Positions 32,404 through 43,647 of a DNA stretch of 64,000 bases are shown piece by piece. The DNA lies in contig CM046451.1 of the NCBI GenBank assembly GCA_025506515.1, positions 48,371,212 to 48,435,211 on the forward strand, given 5' to 3'. The notes beneath the pieces are model-generated. The model had not been told where the DNA came from. It was given only the letters and a program-made list of their open reading frames with translations, and ran no database searches. This DNA is from Flaveria trinervia (taxonomy: Eukaryota > Streptophyta > Magnoliopsida > Asterales > Asteraceae). Within the stretch, counting starts at the first letter, position 1. Each line of letters begins with the position of its first letter. Both the position numbers and the translations under genes were made by a program.

Positions 32404-35400
32404 CTAGAGCTCATTCTTTCTAACTTCCTCAAGCCTCCTATACACTAACCCCTTTTTCACCACTTTATTCTCCAGCATCTTTTGTGGGGTCAGTTTAGCT
32501 TTATAGGCTTTCTTGATGTAATCTAGGATCTCCCAAGGTGATATTACAAAGGCCAGTGAGATCACTTCATCTACAATCTTCTTTACTTGGCCAATGTATC
32601 TCTGTGGAATATTTTTCTTTTGAATCCTATGAGACACCCTGGGATCAGGCCAAATCCTCACTCTCTCTTTTTGATATTGAAAGGTATGTCTGAGAGTGTA
32701 TAATCTTTTAGCATGTTTCTATATATTGATGATTGAAGATGTGGCAGCGTATGCTTTGTCGACTCTTCTCAACAGTTCCTGATCATGTTGTTTGTGAAGC
32801 TCTTCTTCTTCTAACTTCACTTTCATAATTTGCCTTTGAGATTCAGGAGTAATTGTTGTAGGGTGACTTATGTCCTTAGCCAACTGTATAACAGCTGAGA
32901 TTGGCATCCTGTCTTCATCTTCATCATTATCTTCTTCTTCCTCTTCTAGCTTCAGTACCCTTCTCTTCCTCTTTTGGGGTACATCATCGGCTATTGGTTT
33001 TGTGGGTAAGGGAATTGGTTTAGTGGGTTGTGGTTGTGGTGGTTTTGGTGTGGGAATTTTGACAGGCTGTTCTAGCATTTTTGATATAAGTGAGGCTTTA
33101 GATTGTTTGACCAGTTCAGTCCTGCTCCCAGCACTAGCTTCATTCAAGGCTTCAATGGCCAGCCTTTTGGTATATACTTCAGACGAACAGATCTTGGTGG
33201 TTATTGCCAAGATGCTTTCCCTGGACCATGACTTGATTTCAATCAATGATCTTCCAAGATACTTAGCTATGAACCTGATCATGATTTCCAGCCTTTCCCT
33301 TTCCAACACACTGTAACTTGCCCATCTTGCTTGGATTTCTTCAATCTCCAATCTTCTAATTTCCGAGTCAAGTTTTTCAGTGTCATGACCTTGCCAAAAC
33401 ATCTGATCAATGATGTTATCCATTGATCGGTTGTGTTGGGCATCAGCCTCCTTCACCATTTTCTCCAACTCCTTCTCCTTCTTTCCACTCTTCCTTTTCT
33501 TATATGTGACATGAAAGTCTTTAGTAGTTTCAGTCACTTTCTCCATTCAGCTTCCTTCTCCTTGTCCTTTTTAGTCTCTACACCCAACTCCTTCTCATTT
33601 TCCACCTCTATCTCTTTTTCTTTCTCTTTCCTATCTTCAATCCTCTTTCGATTTGCTTTCACTGACTGAATCTCCCCCTTTTTGGTTGCATTGGTTGCAA
33701 GGGTTTGATTGTCAGAAAGCCTTTTGCTCACAACTTCCTCTATCAAAGGTTGGATTACCGAGGGAAGCCTCTCATCAAGGGTTTTAATCATTATATCAGT
33801 GATAATTGGTGTGATGAGAGGTAAAAATTTTGAAAGATAGCAGCTATTTGCTCAGGGGGGTTCTGTCCCTGAGAGATAGTGCCAGAAGTAGAGGCAGGTG
33901 GCTGAGTGTTTTGGAGTGGCTCTATGTATAAGAGACCTTCAGAGGAAGGTGCCATCTGTTGGTGTATTGGGGCAGATGGACTTAGATCCTGAGACATTTT
34001 GGCAATCAGCTCGTTGAGTCTGCTTACATCATTCTCTAGGATGGTATTTTGGGCTAAAACATCATAGAAGAAGCCCAGGTCATCATCAGCGTTTGCTGAA
34101 TCACCTAACCTCCTCATAGAATGAGGATGTACATGCTCTGAGTGTAGAACAGTATCAGCATGTGCCCCTTGTGCTTGGTACTAGGGACTTTGGCCTCAGG
34201 ACTATGTCCTTCATTGGCAGTTGCCTCTGGTCAGGTCTTATGGATGTTACCAACTGCATCCTGATCATATGCTGAAGCAGGAGAAGTGGCAGCCTCACCA
34301 GATGTTCTAATCTCCGTTTCTACACTTGGAGATGGAACAGTGTAACCCCTGTGCTGTGGGTTATCAGAAGCATTTTGATCCTCCCCCTCAATGGTTGAGG
34401 TGTTCCCGTATTAATTGGTTTCTGGGGAGGGGGTGAGGAATTCAACTGACTCAGCACTTTTGCAACTATTATGGTAGGACTTTGGGGGGCGGTTGCAGTG
34501 GGAGATGGTGTAGAAGCAGTATGCACCCGGGAGAGTGGTGCGTTTCAATGGCAACCCCCTCAAATGAAGAAGGTTCCAGATGTATAGGTGCCCCGAATAT
34601 GGTTGCTGCAGGCTCCTGTTGAGAGGAAGCCTGTGCGGTTGAGGTTGGGTGAGTACTTGTAGCTACTGGGGGATTATGGCCAGTAGATATATTGTGCGTT
34701 TGTGTTGCAGGGACATCCTCAAGGGACTTATTTCCCTGAGTAGCTATTTTGGGATTCTTGTGTTTGGGTTTGGTGGGGACTTTGGATTTGGAGGTGGTGG
34801 CTGTGGGTTCCAGCTGTGTGGGTTTTTGTAGCTTGGCAGCCTGTTTGAGTGACTGGTCTGAGTTGTGCCTGGAGTATACCTCAGGCAATACAGCCATGGC
34901 AGGGACTCAAGTCCAACAAGTCCCTCAGCTTTCAGCTGGTTCTCTATAATGGCCATTATGAATCGTGGGTATGATATCCATCGGTTAGCAATAGGTTTTG
35001 AGACCATATCCATAAGTTCAAGAAATATTATTGCAGAAAAATTTAAGTTTTGTTGCTCAAGGACGGAGAAGAATACCTGCTGCCCCCTGGTTGACATTTG
35101 ATCCCAAGAAGAAGTCTTAGGGGCTAGGCAGACATTCACCATATGAAAAATAAGGCGTTTCGCGTCATGGAAATGCTTCTTTAGGATGGTAGAAGCGCTG
35201 AGGTTACCCTGGTATCCATGGTGGGCAAAGGATAGATCAGTGGTGCCCTTTGAATATCCAGTGGGGAGGTGGCATCATCCAGTTGGAGGGTTTGGTGAAG
35301 GATTGCCGGAGTGATGACCACCTTACGGTAGTTGACGAACGACTGGAGAGACTCGGTGTCATTCTCCCCAGTGGTAAGGGTGATGTTCGTCCTGATTTAG

Positions 35401-35552
35401 GGATTCGGCATAAATGGTAGGATTGATAAGGAAGGCCGTTTGTATGGAGAATGGACCATTAGATCAATGGCAGTGTCAAACTTCATCCAGAATGGTGATT
35501 TGGTAAGGTAGGCAACACAGTTGTGTCTTGGTTTAAGCTGCATGGTCGCCAT
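32404..35552 (-). pseudogene. Extra ORF of A3, sense orientation, downstream of RNase H
   Basis: Starts at ATG 35552 (MATMQLKPRHNCVAYLTKSP) and would code for roughly 1,000 residues. Segments in order: an N-terminal globular part (to about 34890) with NVCLAPKTSSWDQMS, FSVLEQQNLNFSAIIF and ISYPRFIMAIIENQLKAEG; a Pro/Ser/Thr-rich region (34890-34320); a helical stretch FFYDVLAQNTILENDVSRLN (about 34070); very charged Lys/Glu coiled coil (33700-33500); a 275-residue open frame (33546-32719) with helices, a PTPKPPQPQPTKPIPLPTKP tract and an EEEEEDNDEDED acid patch; and a C-terminal part to 32404. One in-frame stop (about 35401) and about five frameshifts. Similar extra ORFs are known in plant LTR elements; function unknown. 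Confidence 0.82.
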
Positions 35553-35668
35553 GAATGTGAGAGAAGGTTCGGAGTTTTTGAACGTTAGGTTTGAGATAAT
35601 GAAGCTCTGTAGGATTAGGTATTTATAGGGTATGGGTTATAAGACAACTAAAGGGTTTGTTGTTAATC

Positions 35669-36120
35669 ATCAGTAGTTTTAAACGACTGATGACATGGTA
35701 TTAACCTTCAGAGGTTGAAACAACTGAAGTCCTGGTTTTAGGCATCAGCAGTTATAGAACTACTAAAAACCATGGTTTTGACTTCAGATGTTGGAAACAA
35801 CTGAGGACTTGGTGTTAGTCATCAGTAGTTGTGAAACTACTGAAGACATGGTTTTGTCATCAGTTGTTGTAAACGACTGAAGACTTGGTGTTAGTCATCA
35901 ATAGTTGTGAAACTACTGAAGACATGGTTTTGTCATCAGTTGTTGTAAACGACTGGAGACTTGATGTTAGTCATCAGTAGTTGTGAAACTACCGAAGACA
36001 TTGGTTTTGTCATTAGTTGTTGTAAACGACTGAAGACTTGGTGTTAGTCATCAGTAGTTGTGAAACTACTGAAGACATTGGTTTTGCTTCAGTTGTTTAA
36101 CATGAAATAGCAGTTGTAAA
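35669..36120. repeat. Tandem palindromic array between RNase H and extra ORF
   Basis: About five units of 76 bp, each of two 38-bp halves: one with CAGTAGTTGTGAAACTACTG, an 8-bp stem with 4-base loop, and one with CAGTTGTTGTAAACGACTG. The spacers read GAAGACATGGTTTTGTCAT and GAAGACTTGGTGTTAGTCAT. The same CAGTAGTT/AACTACTG words occur in the A-family LTRs (5270-5400, 63290-63440). 36121-36430 holds further loose copies and no ORF. Confidence 0.9.
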
Positions 36121-36429
36121 ACGACTGAAGAGAAAATTCCCATCAGTAGTTTTCGTCAATTCTTAGCTTTTTAGCTGTTTCATACTGTCCTCAACACTTA
36201 CCCATCAGACTTTTTAGCTATTTTCAGTATTTCATAGGACATCAGTACTTATCTGTTTTTACTGACATTAGTAGTTATAACTGCATCAGTTTCTTTTAAC
36301 AGAATCTGTACATATTTGTGAGATGTTTACTAATGATCATCAGTACTTGTTTACTGAGATCATCAGTAGTTGTCACTTATTCTAGCTGCAGCATACCAAG
36401 CCTTAACACTAGGTTTTGGAAAGTTGAAC

Positions 36430-37827
36430 TATCCAAAGGCTTAGTAAAAATGTCTACAAGCTCATTAGCACTAGGCACAAACTTGGATCAATCAGACCTT
36501 TTTCAAAACAGTCCCTAATAAAATGGTGTCTGATCTCTATATGTTTGGTCCTAGAATGCTCGACAAGATTCTTGACAATGCAAAGAGCTGAAGCACTGTC
36601 CATTAATAATGGAGTCTTAGTCTCTGTAATGCCATAATCCAAAAGTTGGTTCTGAAGACAGAGTACCTGAGATGTACAACTTGCAGCAGCAATGTACTCT
36701 GCTTCAACAATGGATGTAGCAACACATGTTTGTTTCTTACTCTGCCAAGAAATCAAACAGTTTCCTAGGAATTGACATCCACCAGAAGTTGACTTTCTGG
36801 TTACTTACATCCTGTATAGTCACTATCAGAAAAAGCAACTAATTTGCAAGAGTGTCCAGTGGAATACCATAAACCTAGAGATTGTGTAACTTGCACATAT
36901 CTAAAGATCCTCTTGACTGCAATCAAAGAGACTATTTAGGAGCAGCCTGAAATCTAGCATAAACACAAGTTGCAAACATGATATCTGGTCTAGAAGCTGT
37001 TAAGTACATCAAGGACCCAATCATACATCTGTAAAGTGTTTCATCAACAGCTTTACCTTTCTGATCTGCATCCAGTTGAGTGGTGTGGCACATGGGAGTA
37101 GAACAGGGCTTACAGTTTTGTAAATCAAACTTATTCAAAAGATCTTTTGTATATTTAGACTGGTGAATGAAAGTCCCATCAGCCTTTTGTTGATTTGCAA
37201 TCCTAGAAAGAACTTTAATTCTCCCATTGCACTCATTTCAAACTTCTTTTGCATTAAATTGGTAAAATCATCACACAACTGGGGATCAGAGGATGCAAAA
37301 ATAATATCTTCAACATAAATTTGAACAAGTAGCTTATGCTGATCCACCTTCTTAATGAACAAAGTTTTATCTATGGAGCCTCTAGTGAAATTATTTTGAA
37401 GAAGAAAAATTAATAATGTTTCATACCAGGCTCTAGGAGCTTGTTTCAACCCATAAAGAGCTTTATCAAGCTTGTATAACCAATCTGGATGTTTATTATC
37501 CTTAAAACCTGGCGGTTGACACACATAAACCTCTTCTTCTATTTTACCATATAAAAATGCACTTTTAACATCCATTTGAAAAACTTTAAGATTGTGGAAT
37601 ACAGCATAGGCTAAGAACAATTTAATTGCCTCCAATCTGGCTACAGGAGCAAAGGTTTCATCATAATCAATACCTTCTTCCTATGCAAACCCCTGAACAA
37701 CCAGTCTGGCCTTGTTCTTAACAATAAGCCCATTTTCATTTGTTTTATTCCTAGACACCCATTTAGTGCCTATTGCGCACTTACCTGGGGGTAGAGGAAC
37801 CAGTTCCCACACTTGTTGCTTGTTGAA
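36430..37827 (-). pseudogene. A3 reverse transcriptase and RNase H
   Basis: RT: AIKLFLAYAVFHNLKVFQMD, VKSAFLYGKIEEEVYV, YKLDKALYGLKQAPRAWYET (37635-37420), catalytic box QIYVEDIIFASS (YVED at 37306-37317), MSAMGELKFFLGLQI. Then QNCKPCSTPM and LMYLTASRPDIMFATCVYAR (37138-36932). RNase H: ISWQSKKQTCVATSIVEAEY, MDSASALCIVKNLVEHSRTK and HIEIRHHFIRDCFEKGLID (36756-36470). The first Asp of the usual YVDD is Glu. Frameshifts near 37140 and 36930, and in the region upstream of 37635. Confidence 0.92.
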
Positions 37828-39261
37828 CTAAAGTAGCTCAAGCTGCATGGCTTCAACCCATCCATTGTCCCTTAAAGCAATGTGATAGTTCTTTGGCTCT
37901 TGCTGACTAATGAAGAGAGCATAGAAGCAGAAATTGGACAATTGACTTCTTCTTGAAACTCCAGCATTGATATCACCAATGATTTGAGACATTGGGTGAT
38001 TCTTCAGCTCTTGATAAACAATGAGATCTGTGCAAGTGTTTGTAGGACCTTCAGCAGCAGCAGATGGTGATGCAGACTCTTGAAACCAAGAATGAGATGG
38101 CAAATCAAAAGATGTAGAGGAATCAGAGATCTCATCAGCATTTGTTGTGGATGGAATTGCTAAAGCTACAGGAACATCAAGTTTAGTGGACTCAGGCAGT
38201 TGATCATTAAACTTAAATAGGTGAGTATTGATATTATCATCATCATCAATACCACCAGGTGGAGAACTGTTGACAGGAGCAACAGCTGAAGCCTGATAAG
38301 GAACATATTGCAATATGTCCAAATCAAATAACTCCACAGGGTTTTGTGGAATCTTATCCTTTGGAGATTCATTAAACTTCACATGCAGAGTCTCTTCAAC
38401 TATCTTTGTTCTGCAGTTGAAGACTCTGTATGCCTTGCAAGTAGATGAATAACCAACAAATACCCTGCATCCACCTTAGGATCAAATTTGTGGAGTTGAT
38501 CCTTTGTGTTGAGAATGAAACAAGGACACCCAAAGGCTCTGAAAAATGAAATTAGAGGAGCCAAATGATGTTGAACTTCATATGGAGTCTTCATCAACCT
38601 CTGATTTACTAAGGCTCTATTCTGCACATAGCAAGCTTTGTTAACAGCTTAAGCCCAAAGGTTAGTGGCAAACCAGAGTCGCCAACATGGACCTTGCAGC
38701 TTCAATTAGGGTCCTGTTCTTTCTCTCTACTACTCCATTTTGTTCTAGAGTCCTTGGGATGCTAAACTGGCTCTTGATTCCCTTTGAGAGATAAAAATCA
38801 TCAAGTGTATGGTTTCTGAATTCTGTTCCATTATCACTTCTCATACACTTGACAGATAGAGTATACTGCTTCTCAACATACAACACAAAGTTTATAATCG
38901 TCTGAGCAGCCTCATCCATTGAATGCAAGAAGAAAGTCCATACAAATCTGGAGTAATCATCCACAATTACCAGACAGTATTTCTTCTTTGCCATACTCAT
39001 TACTCTCACAGGACCAAAGATATCCATGTGTAGTAATTGCAAGCAGGCAATGGACTTAGGTTCTTCAATAGGAGGGAATGAGACTTTGTGTTGTTTTCCT
39101 TTCAAACAAGCAGTGTAGTTGTCTTCACATCTGAACTCCTTCATAGGCAATCCCCTTACTAATCCATAATGTATCAGCTGATTCAAGTTTTTAAGATTCA
39201 CATGACCCAGCCTTCTATGCCATAGAATAGATTCTTGAGGAGAAGCCTTGGAAATAGGCAA
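37828..39261 (-). pseudogene. A3 integrase and post-integrase linker
   Basis: GAG-pre-integrase and zinc region (SILWHRRLGHVNLKNLNQLI, TACLKGKQHKVSFPPIEE), then the core with VIVDDYSRFVWTFFLHSMDE, RSDNGTEFRNH and QNGVVERKNRTLIEAARSML: all DDE residues are present in one open frame 39261-38662. A frameshift leads to YEVQHHLAPLISFFRAFGCP (38627-38400) and then an acidic Ser/Asp-rich linker (38382-37828) that contains WFQESASPSAAAEG and NYHIALRDNGWVEAMQLELL before RT. Confidence 0.92.
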
Positions 39262-39680
39262 GGATGGCCTTTGAGATCTATTTTCTTGGAAAGATCTAAG
39301 GCATACACTCTTCCTGTCCTGTTGGCCCTCAGGAGAGTGTGATCATCCAACACCTTATCAATCAAACTCAGAACTCTGGATGACAGAATCCTGCAGTTCT
39401 GACTGGTGAAAAGAGCAACATGGCCTTTATCACACATTTGACAGACACTCAAGAGATTGTACTTGAGATTCTCCACATGGTTAACATCATCAAACCTTAT
39501 TTCCCTATTGGAGACAAAGCCTTTGACAATGATGTAACCCTTAGCATCATTGCCAAAAGAAAAAACCCCTCTTTCCTTGAGAGTAATCATGAAGAAGAGT
39601 TTTTCCCTGTCATATGCATAGATCCTCCACTGTCTACATACCAGATGCTACTGTGGCATGCTAAAACCTTGCAATCATAA
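39198..39680 (-). pseudogene. A3 protease region
   Basis: WYVDSGGSMHMTG, the protease active-site box with Asp, lies at about 39660-39620. A frameshift separates it from ITLKERGVFSFGNDAKGYII and NLLSVCQMCDKGHVALFTSQ (39590-39400). The 3' end overlaps the integrase frame. Confidence 0.87.
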
Positions 39681-39699
39681 TAAATTAGTTAGTTTTTGA

Positions 39700-42541
39700 G
39701 ACCCAAACCTTTTTGGTTTTGGTTCTGTTCACATCACACATGGTAAACTAACGATTTGCTATGAAGAACAGCCTGAGGGATGGAGATGGTGAAGAAGAAG
39801 AATCCTTTGGCATGGATTTTCTTCTCTGTGGTTTCAGCACAGGAGCATCTAACTGGTTGACTCTCCCCAATAGATGTTGAACCATCATAACAAGTTGTGT
39901 CTGATTCTGTGATAAAGCCTTCACCTCATCAGACACATTAGTGCTTGAGATTGATGGATTCCTGTGTTGTACCATCTCCTTTGAGCAACCTCAGCTGTTG
40001 CCTGATTAACCCCTTCCTTTTTGGATTTCTTTTTGGATTTTGGGTTACAGGTTTTGATGTTGCTGGTACAAACTTGGTTTCAAACTCAGTTTTCATTTTA
40101 TCCATTTTCTTTTTAATGTTCTCATTGTGTTTCAGTTTGGAGCCCTTTTTATACCAGCAATCAACAGTAAGATGAATAAGCCACATATTTCACATGGCTT
40201 TTTCTTCATCTTAAGTTGATCATCTGCTGAAGAAGATGAAACTATGAAGACTTGTTCTTCAGCAGTTTGCGACCAGTACTAGCAGTTTTCTTCCTTGCAG
40301 TACGTGCTTTCTTGATATCTTCTTCAGTAGTTTTCCCACCCTTTCTACTGGCATTTTTCTTTCCTTTAGTACATGCAGTAGTTTGGGTTTGTTCTCCAGG
40401 TGTTATGACTTGCTCTTTAGTACTTTCAGTATTTTGTGAAATACCACCTGGAGTGATCAACCTTTTGATCATGTGAGTGTCAGCATTTGAACCATCAACA
40501 TCGGCTGATAGGTTTTGGGAGGAATTAATGCTGACTCCAACCTCTGATGGTGTTGTATGAGATAGTAGATCACATGATGAAAAGGATTGGTTATTGCTTT
40601 CTCCATCAGATTCTACCTCTGCTCTGGGGGTAAAATCTGTAGGAGGAGCAGTGTGATTAAAACCAATGCCAAACTTCGCATTGGAAGCAGACTGCTTACT
40701 GAGAAGCATTTCAAAACCCTTGCAGGAATGTACCCATCGATCACACTCTACCTGGGTAGCTGCAAATGTTTCTTTGAGGTCTCTGTACTTCTCTAGAAGT
40801 ACCTCTTCCCTAGCCTTATCATTAGTGATTTGGCATTTAAGTTTGTAAATCTCATCAGCCTTATCATTAAGCACATACTCAAATTCAGCTTTTCTTTTGG
40901 ATATTATTTGTTCTAGCTCAATGTTCTTGTTAATTAAAGCTAAATTTGCTTCTCCAATAGATGCAAATGCGGCTATGCATGTTTCAGAACATAGCTTGGC
41001 TTTGGCCTCAGAGGATACATGTGATACCTGTGGTGTGGAGGCATTAGAGGATGAGGTATCAGTAGACTCCAGGGCCATAAGAGCAAGGTTTCCAAAAGGA
41101 TTGTCACCACCATGTTGACCAGCACCAGAAAACAGTTGTTCATGACCAGACATATCATTTGGTAAACTGCTCCAGTCAACAACTCCTAGGGTGAAAAAGC
41201 TGTGTTGTTGAGATTGAGATTGTTGATGAGATTGGGAAGGTTGAGGCTCAGGAAGAGCAGGTGCTTGTTGAGCAATGGGTACTTGAACTTTACTGGTTTG
41301 TGGCATGTAATAGCAGGGATATGGATATGGCATTGGACCCTGAGGGACAAAATATGCAGGACATAGAGGTTGTGATTGATGACCAGAACTAGCAGGATGT
41401 TGCCCTCTGTTTTGTTGAATATTACTTGGAAAAGTCACAAAGGGTGCAGAGGAGTTAGATCCAGATGATCTACACTCTCTTGAAAAGTGCCCAAGCCTGT
41501 GGCATTTGTGACACCTCAACTTACTCTTGTCAAAACCAACTTTGGTTTTGCCAGAGAGTCTAGGGAATTTCCTACCAGTTCTCTTGTAGAACTTCTAAGA
41601 TCCGATATTAATCAAGGCCATTTGGCTTAGAATAACCATCTCTTCTAAGTCATCATCAGCTATACCTTCCAAATCATCCATAACGAAGCACAAATTGTCA
41701 CTATTACAGCTTGACTGACTATCAAACACTCACAAATTCATGATCAGAACTGCTTGAAGAGAAATCTATATGCACATCATAATTACTTTCTGATGCAACA
41801 TATTCTGACTCATGACCGACCAAGGCAGTGTTCCCTCGTACAAAGTCTTCAGTGAGCTTTCCTGATGATGCCAGTTTCCTTTTTTGCTCTATCTCTCTTT
41901 CAAATGTAAGCAGTTTCCCATGAAGTTGGGTGAGAGATAGGCTATCCAGATTTGCATTAGAGCGTTGGACAATTGTATATGCGTCCCATCTCTCAGGCAG
42001 TGATCTGAGGAATCTGTGGTTCATCTGGCTATTAGTGTATTCATGTTTGACCATTTTCAGCTCAGAGATCAAACATGAAAAACACTCAAACTGTTGACTC
42101 AGAGTCTCACCCTTCCTATGAGCGAATGTCTCAATTGTTAGGCAAGTATTTCCCTATTGTTTGCTAAGACCTCATGAGTACCACCAAATTGTTCTTTCAC
42201 TGCCTTCTAGAGGTCATGAGCAGTTTCATGATGCATAAGCCCAGAATAGATTTCATTAGGCAGTGCCATGGCCAGAATTCCATGAGCTTTAGCATCAATC
42301 TCAAAAGTTTTTCGATCCTCATCAGAGTATTGTTCCTTCTTCTTCGGAACCATTTGGTTGGTTTCCGGATTGGTCACCATAGGCTTATGTGGACCATGTA
42401 CCACAGATGTCCCACAACCTGAACTGTTAACAGACAGGTGATGGAGCATTCTTCGTTGCCATATGTTATACTCAGTCCTAACCAGCATTGGAGGCTTGGT
42501 TGAGGAACCATATGATGAGGGTCATTAGAAGGAGTAAGCAT
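39700..42541 (-). pseudogene. A3 gag, with long second half
   Basis: Start at ATG 42541 (MLTPSNDPHH), 194 bases after the PBS. Frameshift, then NEYNIWQRR-type core (TEYNIWQRRMLHHLSVNSSG, 42488-42207) and FLRSLPERWDAYTIVQRSNA (42072-41722). The 425-residue open frame 41519-40242 begins with zinc knuckle CHKCHRLGHFSREC, then a Gln/Pro-rich stretch, a coiled-coil-like segment (ASIGEANLALINKNIELEQI; YRDLKETFAATQVECDRW) and a basic Thr/Lys-rich end. Remains of a second knuckle (LTVDCWYKKGSK) follow at about 40170. One of the longest open frames in the window. Confidence 0.9.
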
Positions 42542-42734
42542 ATTCAGAATTCAGACAAATTCAAGGCAAACAAAGTAAATCTAGTTCAAAACCACTTAGA
42601 ACCTCAAACAAAATGGCCAGAAGCAACAGAAACTCAATCTCTATAACCGATTCTTGCAAATTTGCTAATTCGATCAAACGTAGATAGCAAAAGAACAGTT
42701 TCAATGATCAATTGTTAAATCGATCAATGATTAA

Positions 42735-42748
42735 CCGCTCTGATACCA
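42735..42748 (-). other. Primer-binding site of A3
   Basis: Minus strand TGGTATCAGAGCGG, two bases from the LTR end; standard initiator-Met complement over the first 12 bases. Confidence 0.93.
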
Positions 42749-42750
42749 TT

Positions 42751-43642
42751 TGTTAGCATCTTAGCATCTAGTTTGATCAATAAGATTGGATTTGCAGCAG
42801 AATGAGCCCACGAATTAACAAATTTAAACAAGAACACACGAAATTTATCAATGAACAGTGTTTGTTATAGAGAGAGAGAGAATTTCTGCCAAAAGGAATA
42901 TATTCATTCAATACACGCTTCGGCTGGCTTCCACGCACCGTTACAATTAGGTCATCTTTCTTTTTATAAGGGAAGCTGACGTCAGCTGATGTCACTTGAC
43001 AGTGACATCTAATTGTTATTTAACTACTGAAAGTTAACACAACTACTGAAGATGTCAAACAGCTGACATCTTCTTACAAAAATACCAAGTGTTAACTATC
43101 ACTACAACTACTAAAAAGAAACTACTGAAACAACAACAACTGAAGAACATGCTCTTCATTCATTTTACAAATACTAAAATAGAAAAGAAAACTACTAAAA
43201 GGAAACCATCACAACACTGAAGAATGCTTCTTCAGCTGTTGTGACAAACTCTGAAGGCTTCAGTACTTGGACTTCTTGAACTTCAGTTGTTGTCATCAGC
43301 TGATGTCTTCACATGTTGTCTTCAGATGTTGTCTTCAGTCTTTGTAGTTCAGCTGTTGATCTTTAGTACTTTAGTCTTCAACTGTTAATCTTGAGACTTT
43401 GGTCTTCAGCTATTGAAGTCTTCAGTACTTTAGTCTTCAGCTGTTGAACTTCAGTAGTTTAGTCTTCAGCTGTTGATCTTCAGACTTTGGTCTTCAGCTG
43501 TTGAAGTCTTCAGTACTTTAGTCTTCAGATGTTGATCTTCAGACTTTGTCAAACAGCTGATCAAGTCTTCAGTAGTTGTTGTGATGTCTTGTGGGACTTA
43601 AAGGTTTTTCTGATCTGGCTCATTGGTTCTTTTGGTCCAACA
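42751..43642 (-). repeat. 5' LTR of A3 (892 bp)
   Basis: Element orientation TGTTGGACC at 43642 to GATGCTAACA at 42751. Word arrays match the 3' LTR (31096-31974) with scattered substitutions and small indels, for example an extra ACATGTTGTCTTCAG unit near 43310. The likely TATA region is the CTTATAAAAAG segment on the minus strand at about 42960-42970. The right TSD CTTAA is at 43643-43647. Confidence 0.93.
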
Positions 43643-43647
43643 CTTAA

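Larger units (their letters stand above)
31096..43642 (-). mobile_element. Ty1/copia element A3, full-length with extra ORF (12.5 kb)
   Basis: Complete architecture: two LTRs of 879 and 892 bp, PBS, gag, protease, integrase, RT, RNase H, repeat array, long extra ORF, PPT, with a 5-bp TSD (one mismatch). It sits inside copia B copy 1 and is absent from copy 2. It is defective through frameshifts and stops but is the best preserved element here. The LTRs are clearly not identical, so insertion is not very recent. Confidence 0.95.

Noticed and set aside
32870..33316. Plus-strand Ser-rich ORF of 148 residues
   Set aside because: It is antisense to the better supported charged coiled-coil ORF on the minus strand; the Ser runs are reverse readings of Glu/Asp/Lys codons.
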